Below, one piece after another: positions 54,756 to 62,498 of a stretch of 64,000 nucleotides of DNA. Where the stretch lies: contig JAHIVH010000003.1 of NCBI GenBank assembly GCA_018816735.1, forward strand, positions 1 through 64,000, in the 5' to 3' direction. The translations under genes were made by a program, and so were the position numbers. The notes under the pieces are model-generated. The model was given only the letters and a program-made list of their open reading frames with translations, was not told the origin of the DNA and did no database searches. How positions within the stretch are numbered: the first letter of the stretch is position 1; each line of letters starts with the position of its first letter. Source of the stretch: Pseudomonadota bacterium (GTDB lineage Bacteria; Desulfobacterota; Desulfobacteria; Desulfobacterales; JAHIVH01).

Positions 54756-55046
54756 TTACAGGGCAACCTTTTCCTGAACCACACCTTTTTCATCTACAAT
54801 ACATGTGCAGAATTGATTTTCTCTGGAATACTTAAGGATATCTTCGAAGATAATTGCCTGGATTTCATATCGGACACCCGGTTCACGATTCATATAACTT
54901 AAAAATACTTCCGCTGCCTTTCTGGTCTTCAGTACAGGGATATATTTTACGCCTGCTTCATCCTGAAAACCGGTAAGCTGTTCACTGCCACCCGGATGTT
55001 TAATAATTGCAAACACCCATGTATCATTGGATATTGAAATGTTCAT
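54756..55046 (-). CDS. Small protein of unknown function paired with DUF3786
   Basis: A 96-residue soluble protein (MNISISNDTWVFAIIKHPGG start) with an alpha/beta pattern, one CxC-like FCTCIVD near residue 82 and no membrane segments. The ATG at 55046 has AGGGA seven bases upstream; a longer frame to 55289 runs antisense-free into the preceding gene and is rejected. It starts ten bases after the DUF3786 gene stop, so the pair is probably translated together. The position between acs genes and cooC hints at CODH/ACS-associated function. Confidence 0.75.
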   Translation of the reverse strand: MNISISNDTWVFAIIKHPGGSEQLTGFQDEAGVKYIPVLKTRKAAEVFLSYMNREPGVRYEIQAIIFEDILKYSRENQFCTCIVDEKGVVQEKVAL

Positions 55047-55056
55047 CAGATAGTCC

Positions 55057-55680
55057 CTATTTTTGGTATGAAATTGAAATAAGTCTGTACACAAGCATCC
55101 CGGAAAGCCACGCCACATCTTCAGGAGATAAAAATTCACCGATCGAGTCTTCAAAAAGAATATTCGCTTCAGGTGGGAATTCGTCATCTCCTTCCCAGAG
55201 AATGATCTGCAAGGATATTTTGGGCAAGAGTTGGAAATTAAACCCCGCATCACCATTGGCAACAGGTTCCCCTCCCAATATGCCTGCAACTTTTTTAAAT
55301 CCGGAAACAGTATTCCCGAACACTTTTTTCAGAGGATCAATCGCCCGTTTGACAAAAGAACTGAAATAAAAGGAAGCTCCTTTTATTTCCCTGTAAGCAA
55401 TACGGTCTGCAGAAAGGGGATTCTGTCTTTCTCCACCCTGCATATAATGAAGAATAAGAACCTGTTCCTGAATGGGCACCTCTTTTTCATTATCGTTTAC
55501 GTCCGTAAAATCAAACCCAGGATAGCTCACCTTGTATATTCTATTAAGAAAGGGAACACGAAATGCGTGTTCTCCTTCAAGCCCGAACCCGGATCTTTTT
55601 GCGATGTGTAATATGCTTTCTTCGGAAAGCGCGGCAACCGCCAAGCCTCTTGCCGCAATATAATCATCTATGCGTGCCAT
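55057..55680 (-). CDS. DUF3786-family protein
   Basis: A 207-residue soluble protein that resembles the DUF3786 family found in anaerobes, often near corrinoid or CO dehydrogenase genes. Landmarks: RSGFGLEGEHAFRVPFLNRIYKV is split by strands (only short parts quoted here: FRVPFLNR), LHYMQGG, FVKRAIDPL, LLPKISLQIILWEGDDEFPPE. The function is not established; an accessory role in acetyl-CoA pathway enzyme assembly is plausible. It lies after the acsE terminator and before the 96-residue protein. Confidence 0.75.
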   Translation of the reverse strand: MARIDDYIAARGLAVAALSEESILHIAKRSGFGLEGEHAFRVPFLNRIYKVSYPGFDFTDVNDNEKEVPIQEQVLILHYMQGGERQNPLSADRIAYREIKGASFYFSSFVKRAIDPLKKVFGNTVSGFKKVAGILGGEPVANGDAGFNFQLLPKISLQIILWEGDDEFPPEANILFEDSIGEFLSPEDVAWLSGMLVYRLISISYQK

Positions 55681-55751
55681 AATAACTCCCGGCTAGTTCC
55701 TATTCCTGAACAAGCAATAAGTGTTTGCCCATTCAGACAAAAAATAAAAAA

Positions 55752-55777
55752 GCCCCGCCCCGGACAAGGGGAGGGGC
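55752..55777 (-). terminator. Rho-independent terminator after acsE
   Basis: GC-rich arms GCCCCTCCCC and GGGGCGGGGC on the mRNA strand, one mismatch, six-base loop, then a long T-rich tract (TTTTTTATTTTTT). It ends the acsD-A-B-C-E operon. Confidence 0.9.
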
Positions 55778-55807
55778 TTTATGAATTCACAAGAGCGGAA
55801 ACGAAAA

Positions 55808-56698
55808 TCAGATATCAAGCCATGAATCTGAGTAAAGGGTTTCGCCCATGATGACCTTATAGGTTTTTGCAAATTCCTTTAGCTCGCCGGAAAGGCTTGC
55901 CATATCCGGTTCATTACCTTCGATCATGCCATAAATGAGATCCACGATGTCCTGTCTTTCACCTTTTGCAACTGCGGTCAATCGGGTGTCGAGCGGGTCT
56001 GAAATCACGGAATACATGCCGTAATATTCAAGCATGACCATGTATGTGGTGTTCAGAATGGGACGAAGATGCACAGGCGGTCCGTTTGAGATATTGGACA
56101 AACCACAGGTGCTTTTTGCACCTGGTGCAATATCCTGGATCATGGCCTGGAAATTCATCAGGCTCATCAACTGAGGCTGCTGAATGTTTACAGGTGTTAC
56201 AATCCCGTCCACCCAGATGCGTTCATTCGCGATACCTGCCTCATTGGCAGCGTAAAGCAGTTCAACTGCAAGTGCGGCTCTTTCATTCTCGTCTCTGGGG
56301 AGTCCGTCCGGACCCCACATCAAAGCGATAAAATCTGCATTGTACTCTGCAGCCAGCGGGATCATTTTTTCATAACGTTCCGGACGCGCCATGATAGAGT
56401 TAATGAGAACAGGCTGAGGGGTTTCCTTATAAACTTTAAGGGCAGCTTCTATTGCAGCAATGTTGGATGTGTCCAAAGCTAAAGGAAGATCAGGAACAAC
56501 TTCCTGAACAACCTGAACAACCCATGGCATCAGCTCGTGACCGTCTTTTTTGGCGGGTCCAAGATTGATATCAATATAATCCATCCCCAGTTTTTTCTGT
56601 TCCAATGCTTCTGCCTGAATCGGTTTTGGATCACGTTCTCTGTATGCACGACCGATTTTGGTAGATATGACATTTAAACTTTCACCGATAAGATACAT
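55808..56698 (-). CDS. acsE: Methyl-THF:corrinoid/Fe-S protein methyltransferase
   Basis: A 296-residue TIM-barrel pterin-binding protein. Landmarks: LIGESLNVI at the N-terminus, MDYIDINLGPAKKDG, LALDTSNIAAIEAAL, LINSIMARPERYE, STCGLSNISNG. It moves the methyl group of methyl-THF to the cobalt of the corrinoid/Fe-S protein AcsCD, joining the MetVF product to acetyl-CoA synthesis, or the reverse in acetate oxidation. It is the last gene of the operon, 43 bases after acsC. Confidence 0.96.
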   Translation of the reverse strand: MYLIGESLNVISTKIGRAYRERDPKPIQAEALEQKKLGMDYIDINLGPAKKDGHELMPWVVQVVQEVVPDLPLALDTSNIAAIEAALKVYKETPQPVLINSIMARPERYEKMIPLAAEYNADFIALMWGPDGLPRDENERAALAVELLYAANEAGIANERIWVDGIVTPVNIQQPQLMSLMNFQAMIQDIAPGAKSTCGLSNISNGPPVHLRPILNTTYMVMLEYYGMYSVISDPLDTRLTAVAKGERQDIVDLIYGMIEGNEPDMASLSGELKEFAKTYKVIMGETLYSDSWLDI

Positions 56699-56741
56699 GT
56701 TATCACCATATTTAGGTATATAAGTTAGTGTTTACAGACAA

Positions 56742-58082
56742 TTATTTTGATCTTAAGAAGCCCGGAATATGAGCGGCTTCTCGAGGCCCGATGGTAATTG
56801 TCCAACCTGGCAGTTCTTCTTCAATTTCACCGGCTATAGCTGCTGCGTAGCCTGGGATAATCAGTTCCTTATGTTTTACCTTATCCATGATACCGCTTTT
56901 CTTTACAAATGCGCCGACTTCATCACCTGCAAACTTGCCTGCTGCCCAGGCTGTAAGAACGGAAAGCCCTTCGGAATCTTTGATAAGCAACCATGACGGA
57001 ACCTTGCTGCCTTCGATTTCACCAGACACGATAAAGTAGGTCAATGCAAAGTTCGTGGTGACAAGTACCGGAGAATTTTCATTGGGATTACCAATTTCGT
57101 AAATACCTTCTGTTACCGTCATTGGTCTTTGCGGATCAGTATAAATATTCAGCCTTTCAAGAAGAAGCGGAAAAACAACTTCAGGGGTAAAATCAGAAAG
57201 AACCACGATACCAGCGTATTTGGCAACCAGCATGGCCGCCACCAGTGCTTCCATATCTGTGTTGGACGCCATTTCTGAAGCAAAGGCAATTGTGGGGAAT
57301 CCCAATGCCTTATTTCCGGTTTTGAGAGCTGCACGTCTGATAGCTACCTGATCCGCAAGTGCCTGTTTGATTTCTCTGGAACCGGAATCAATCACCAGGT
57401 CTTTCAGGCCCATACCTGTAAGCTTTTCAGTAAGCGCAATAAGACCATCAACAGAATCGGCTTTTACGGCAAGTGGCAGGTTGTTGTCTTTTGCAATCGC
57501 ACCCAAAGCATCGGCATTGGCTGCTGTTGCTGCATAAAGAAGCGGTCGTTTGAAACTGCAGGCTTCTGCTGCTGCTTTTAACGCATCGACATTTTCACTC
57601 ATCAGAACGAGGTTGAACTCAGATGTTTCAGCAATTTTTTTAGCGGTTTTTGCGTAAGCTGCCGCATCTTTACCCGCATCTTTCAATGCAATCAGTTCAG
57701 GTCTGAGGTTTAAACCGACACGCTCATACTGGAAGGCATTATAGATTTTTAGCTTCTTTTCAAGATCAGCGTCTGAGATATCTGAAGAAACGGTCGCTGC
57801 AAGAAGTGTCTTGTTAAAAAAAGTTTTTTCGTGTCTGTACAATACGGTCTCACCACCGGTGGTTGCTTTTCTGACACCGTTTCCTACGACAACAGGTCGA
57901 ATCGGAGGTGCAGCAGCTTCTGCGAGTTGTGCTCTTGCTTCATCAGAAACATATGGGCAACTGTCCAGTTCTGCCTTGCTCGAAGCCAAGTTCATGGCAA
58001 AGGCAAGACATGTGGGAACACCACATTCCTTACAATTGGTTTTTGGCAGTAATTTGAAAATCTGTATACCGGTTAATGCCAT
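56742..58082 (-). CDS. acsC: Corrinoid/Fe-S protein large (gamma) subunit
   Basis: A 446-residue protein. N-terminal [4Fe-4S] domain with CKECGVPTCLAFAMN and DSCPYV near 17-44, a central TIM-barrel of about 250 residues, and a C-terminal Co-binding part (VLVTTNFALTYFIV, IPGYAAAIAGEIEEEL). It holds the cobamide that carries the methyl group between AcsE and AcsB; the Fe-S cluster reactivates oxidised cobalt. The gene lies between acsB and acsE. Confidence 0.96.
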   Translation of the reverse strand: MALTGIQIFKLLPKTNCKECGVPTCLAFAMNLASSKAELDSCPYVSDEARAQLAEAAAPPIRPVVVGNGVRKATTGGETVLYRHEKTFFNKTLLAATVSSDISDADLEKKLKIYNAFQYERVGLNLRPELIALKDAGKDAAAYAKTAKKIAETSEFNLVLMSENVDALKAAAEACSFKRPLLYAATAANADALGAIAKDNNLPLAVKADSVDGLIALTEKLTGMGLKDLVIDSGSREIKQALADQVAIRRAALKTGNKALGFPTIAFASEMASNTDMEALVAAMLVAKYAGIVVLSDFTPEVVFPLLLERLNIYTDPQRPMTVTEGIYEIGNPNENSPVLVTTNFALTYFIVSGEIEGSKVPSWLLIKDSEGLSVLTAWAAGKFAGDEVGAFVKKSGIMDKVKHKELIIPGYAAAIAGEIEEELPGWTITIGPREAAHIPGFLRSK

Positions 58083-58152
58083 TTTCGTCTCCTTGTTATT
58101 ATAAGGCCAAGGCGCTTTGGGACAAGTCCTTTTGCGCCTTGAACCATATTAT

Positions 58153-60366
58153 TTATCTAACGATCGACTCCATTGAAAGCGCCGGATGTCCTTTTTCCTG
58201 GAGGAAGGGAAGAATTTCTTCTTCGGTCACACCCACGGTTTCATCTGCGATCATGTCATAAAAACCTGGAACGCCGAGCTCTTCACCACGTTTTACAAGC
58301 CGGTCCTTAAGCTCTTCTTTCAACATCTTTGGCAACCAGACCAAACGAAGCAGACCGCCGTCACCCGCAATAAACTTTTTCTGGGTAATGTTGAATTTTG
58401 AATGACCCACAAATCCGGGTGAAGAAGCACCACCGCCCATAACACCTGCAAGTGTGGTGAATTTCATTCCTGAAGGTGTCTCCCCGGAATAATCCCTTCC
58501 AACGCTCATGATGCCATTACAAGCCGGAAGCATGGCTGCGATACATTCGCAGCAACCACAGGTTGTCATGGGATCAATTACCATTGAATAGAAATTATAA
58601 TGGGTAACAGCGCCACGGGAGGCTTTTTGAATAAAATCATTCACGCCCTTCCACTGGCCAAGAACAGGATCAAGGCATTCACCCTTGACAATAGGCTGAT
58701 TCGGACCGGTGGGATTAATTTCAAAAGAGGCTTTGCAATCCATCCAGTTGTATGCGCCGCAAAGACCGGTACGTTCCGGACTGACAGAACAAACATGGCT
58801 GGGTGCAAATGACTGGCAGAGTGTGCATGAGTAATAGGTCTCCACATCTTCGTCAGTCATTTTGTCAACACGTTCGTCACGCGTCTTGTATTCAGCACGC
58901 GCGCGGTCGGTAAGCTTGTCCACATCTTCTTTTTTGGTGTAAAGTGTGACCTGAACTTTGTCGACAATTTTCTTGAAATCCTGATGGAATTTGGCATGCA
59001 GCACCACACCGATATTTTTAAGTGAAAAGCCCTTTTCCATTGCCGATTTGCTGATACGGACCCAGGAAATATCCCTCTGTCCGATATGCATGATCCCCTG
59101 AATATAATTGATGAGATGGTGAATCTGACGTTCCATAATCGGTTCGAAATCCGTCTGGAATTCACGGCCGGCAATCTGGACATAGATACCCAATGGGAAG
59201 GTCGATCCTTCTTTAAGATCCATGACATCCGGACCCACAACGACAACCTTACCATCTTCGATTTCATTCATTTCCGCCATTTTCACAAGCTCGGTGCACT
59301 GGGTCTTTCCACCACCGCACTGGCAGTGAAGATCAGCACCACGGACTCTCTCACCTTCATAGGCAGGACCGAAAGACAGCGGAATATCAATTTCAGTTAC
59401 ATTGACCTTCAATCCACGAACTTCTACTGATCTCTGGCAAATTTCACTATGCGGCACATTGGCGACAACATGCTCATAGGTACAAATACCGGTCGGCAGA
59501 ATTTCAGGAATATCCGTGTCCGCAAGTGTCGGGAAGCCCCAGTTTACGCAACCGGCCGCAGCAACGCCCCATTCGGTTCCGATATCACCAAATGCGTTTA
59601 CGAAAGCAAATACACGGTCTTTATTATAGTGAAGAATTTTTTTGAAATCACCGGGTTGTACACCACCAAATGCCATGGCTGCCCTGTTTGCAAAGCCAAG
59701 GGCGAACACAGCAGAGGAGATATCCGGGCCAAACGGTACAATACGGGTATTCCAGCCAATCTGAACCTTGGCTTCGATCAGCTGATCGATAACGGTGGTT
59801 CCGTTGTGATGGGCTGCGCAGAATATGTAAAGGTTCTTTTTCTGATAATCTTCAACAATCATTTTTGCGATTTCAGCATTCGGGCAGGCACCAACAATAG
59901 CTGCGAAACCGGGTGCTGAACCGTCAACGAACTCCACGCCACGTTTTCGTAAAATAACGTCATCTGCAGGGCCAACCCATTTTTTGCCTGCTTCCAGATC
60001 CGGATCCTCTTCCGGATGATAGAAATCCGGCTGATCGAGGATACGGAGCGCTTCCATGATCTCATAGCAGAAAATGGCTGCCATACCAGAGTCAAGAAGA
60101 GGCCCCAGATAGGGCAGATGGTTTTTTCCCTTAATATGCGGTGGCAGAAGACCTCTTGCAAATGCAAGCGGTTTTTTCAAATCTTCGAGGGTTTCTACTT
60201 TCATGCCGGTCAAAGAATAAATGACCGGAAGATAATATGCGGTATTCGGAAAACCGATTTTCGTATCCGCGTTATAGGTTGCAAGGGCTTTGTTATATAA
60301 CCCTTCAGCCGCTGAAACAACTTTATAGCCGCCTTGTATGCCGGCAAATGCTACTAATTTTGACAT
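58153..60366 (-). CDS. acsB: Acetyl-CoA synthase (CODH/ACS beta/alpha subunit)
   Basis: A 737-residue acetyl-CoA synthase. The A-cluster cysteines appear in CTLCQSFAPSHVC, then LCGAYNWMDC and CGCCECIAAMLPACNG. Conserved segments MGGGASSPGFVGHS and IAGDGGLLRLVWLP lie near the C-terminus. It joins CO, a methyl group and CoA into acetyl-CoA at the Ni-Ni-[4Fe-4S] centre. The length matches bacterial AcsB with its N-terminal CODH-binding domain, so it forms the CooS2-AcsB2 complex with its tunnel. Good ribosome site (AAGGAGGA). Confidence 0.97.
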   Translation of the reverse strand: MSKLVAFAGIQGGYKVVSAAEGLYNKALATYNADTKIGFPNTAYYLPVIYSLTGMKVETLEDLKKPLAFARGLLPPHIKGKNHLPYLGPLLDSGMAAIFCYEIMEALRILDQPDFYHPEEDPDLEAGKKWVGPADDVILRKRGVEFVDGSAPGFAAIVGACPNAEIAKMIVEDYQKKNLYIFCAAHHNGTTVIDQLIEAKVQIGWNTRIVPFGPDISSAVFALGFANRAAMAFGGVQPGDFKKILHYNKDRVFAFVNAFGDIGTEWGVAAAGCVNWGFPTLADTDIPEILPTGICTYEHVVANVPHSEICQRSVEVRGLKVNVTEIDIPLSFGPAYEGERVRGADLHCQCGGGKTQCTELVKMAEMNEIEDGKVVVVGPDVMDLKEGSTFPLGIYVQIAGREFQTDFEPIMERQIHHLINYIQGIMHIGQRDISWVRISKSAMEKGFSLKNIGVVLHAKFHQDFKKIVDKVQVTLYTKKEDVDKLTDRARAEYKTRDERVDKMTDEDVETYYSCTLCQSFAPSHVCSVSPERTGLCGAYNWMDCKASFEINPTGPNQPIVKGECLDPVLGQWKGVNDFIQKASRGAVTHYNFYSMVIDPMTTCGCCECIAAMLPACNGIMSVGRDYSGETPSGMKFTTLAGVMGGGASSPGFVGHSKFNITQKKFIAGDGGLLRLVWLPKMLKEELKDRLVKRGEELGVPGFYDMIADETVGVTEEEILPFLQEKGHPALSMESIVR

Positions 60367-60405
60367 TTTGTCCTCCTTCGTTGAGGATATAGTAAAAAAT
60401 TAAAA

Positions 60406-62424
60406 TTAAGCGCCAAGTGCCTGACGATCCGCCATATCCATCAAGACTCTGTCTCTTGCTTTATCGATGCCCAGCTCTTTTCGTTTTTTATCAATATGGG
60501 CAATCATCAAATGCGCATGTTTAATCGGGTCTGCTTCAAGATCCCATTTCCCGCCATATATTTTTTCCAACTCATTGGAAAGATAATTATGGAAAACAGG
60601 TGCACCCTCTGTGGGGAGATGCAGACCAAATACAGTATAAACACCGGATGCCACAAAATAGTGACCAATAGAGATGGCTTTTTCACTCATCCATTCCGGT
60701 GCACTCCCCGCTAGAGGAAGATCGCAGATATCATTTCCAAGACCGCCGGCTTTAACCACTTCTGTTGCTGCGAGAAGCAACCGACTGTTATCCACGCATG
60801 ATCCCATGTGAAGGACCGGTGGGATACCCACAACTTCACATACTTCGGCGAGGCCAGGACCGCAATATACAGCGGCACTTTCCGGTGTCAAAAGCCCTTC
60901 CATGGCGCATGCAATACCATTACATCCGGTGGTGAGCACAAGCACGTCATTTTTGATGAGTTCTTTTACAACCGCAATATGTGCTTCATTATGTCTTGTT
61001 CTGGCATTGTTACATCCAACCACACCTGCAACACCGCGGATACGGCCATTAATTATATTGTCGTTCAGGGTATAATAAGTACCTCTGAAACTTCCACCCA
61101 GATGATATTCGATGGATTCGACGCTGAAACCACCAATTGAAGATGCTTTGTGCCTGGGGATCATGACTTCCACCCCTCTGTTTTGATAATTGTCAATTGC
61201 TATTCTGACAATTTTTTCAGCATCTTCTTTGGCATGATGTTCATCAAATTCAATATGAATGACATTATTCTGTTCCATCTTGGCGATGGGATGGGTGGTA
61301 ATCAGTTTGGTATGGAAACATTTGGCAACGTTAGCAACTGCCTGGAATATACATTGAATATCCACAACCATGGCATCACAGGCGCCGGTAATGATGGCCA
61401 GTTCCTGTTGCAGGAAGGTTCCTGCTTGTGGCACGCCATGTCTTTGGAAAATTTCATTGGCCGTACAGCAGATACCGCCCAATTGAATACCTTTTGCGCC
61501 TTTTGATTTTGCGTATTCAATCATTTCAGGTTTTTGAGAGGTGGCAACAATCATTTCCGAAAGGATAGGCTCATGGCCATGAACGATAATATTTACATGG
61601 TCTTCTTTCATAACGCCGAGGTTTGCTTCAGCCTGAAGGGGTGTGGGGGTGCCGAAAAGAACATCCTGAAGATCGGTGGCCAGCATGGAACCGCCCCAAC
61701 CATCCCCAAGCGCGGCACGTGTGCCTTGCTTGATCAAGTTTTTATAATCCTGGTCAACCCCCATATGGGTTCTGTGCATGATTTCACAAATCTCTCGATC
61801 AATGTTTCTGGGAAGCACGCCTTGTTTTTTCCATTTTTCATAAAGCGGCTTAGGCGCTCTTTTTGTATAATAAAGTGTACCTTCTGGTTTGCCCCATTCA
61901 GCAAGGGCTTTTTCAGCCACTTCAAGAGCAATTTCATCAATATTTCTATCTTTGACTTCACCATCCACTTCAACGGTGGTGGCAACATCTAAATGAGGCG
62001 CAATGGAAATCAGTTTTTTTGTATCTTTAATTTTGTATGTATCTGTCTCTTTTCTTGCAACAGACAGAAAAACTTCTGCAACACCACGGCCATGATCGGA
62101 ATGAGCAGCCGCGCCACCAGCAATCATTCTGATAAAGTTCCGGGCCGCGATGGTGTTTGCCGTGGCACCGCATAGACCTTTTCTGGTATCTTCGCCGATA
62201 ATTCCACCTTTGGGAAGGGGCAGCCGACATGGACCCATAGCACAATTTTTACAGCAAATTCCCTGTATGCCAATCGCACAGGGTTTCATGTTGACAGCCC
62301 TGTCAAAAACCGTTTCAATGCCCAGGTCATGAGCGCGTTGAATCATTTCCTGTGTTGCAGGATCAATGGATGCTGCAATCGGATCGGCCAGTTTTGATTC
62401 TTTTTCTTTTGTAACTTCAGCCAT
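60406..62424 (-). CDS. acsA: Ni-Fe-S carbon monoxide dehydrogenase (catalytic subunit)
   Basis: A 672-residue CooS/AcsA protein. D- and B-cluster cysteines in CAIGIQGICCKNCAMGPCRLP-like region (key residues near 47-66), C-cluster ligands in GGICCTANEI, HMGSCVDNSR and TTGCNGIACAMEG. It reduces CO2 to CO at a Ni-Fe-S site and passes CO to AcsB by tunnel. GGAGGAACC precedes its ATG. The gene order acsD-acsA-acsB-acsC-acsE differs from Moorella, where acsA-acsB-acsC-acsD-acsE are found. Confidence 0.97.
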   Translation of the reverse strand: MAEVTKEKESKLADPIAASIDPATQEMIQRAHDLGIETVFDRAVNMKPCAIGIQGICCKNCAMGPCRLPLPKGGIIGEDTRKGLCGATANTIAARNFIRMIAGGAAAHSDHGRGVAEVFLSVARKETDTYKIKDTKKLISIAPHLDVATTVEVDGEVKDRNIDEIALEVAEKALAEWGKPEGTLYYTKRAPKPLYEKWKKQGVLPRNIDREICEIMHRTHMGVDQDYKNLIKQGTRAALGDGWGGSMLATDLQDVLFGTPTPLQAEANLGVMKEDHVNIIVHGHEPILSEMIVATSQKPEMIEYAKSKGAKGIQLGGICCTANEIFQRHGVPQAGTFLQQELAIITGACDAMVVDIQCIFQAVANVAKCFHTKLITTHPIAKMEQNNVIHIEFDEHHAKEDAEKIVRIAIDNYQNRGVEVMIPRHKASSIGGFSVESIEYHLGGSFRGTYYTLNDNIINGRIRGVAGVVGCNNARTRHNEAHIAVVKELIKNDVLVLTTGCNGIACAMEGLLTPESAAVYCGPGLAEVCEVVGIPPVLHMGSCVDNSRLLLAATEVVKAGGLGNDICDLPLAGSAPEWMSEKAISIGHYFVASGVYTVFGLHLPTEGAPVFHNYLSNELEKIYGGKWDLEADPIKHAHLMIAHIDKKRKELGIDKARDRVLMDMADRQALGA

Positions 62425-62498
62425 TAGAGGTTCCTCCTCATAATTATTAATTCCGGAATCATCATGGATATTTGACTCCGCGAGAATTATTTATAATG

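Noticed and set aside
55047-55289. N-terminal extension of the 96-residue protein
   Set aside because: It overlaps the DUF3786 gene on the same strand and is not needed; AGGGA precedes the ATG at 55046.
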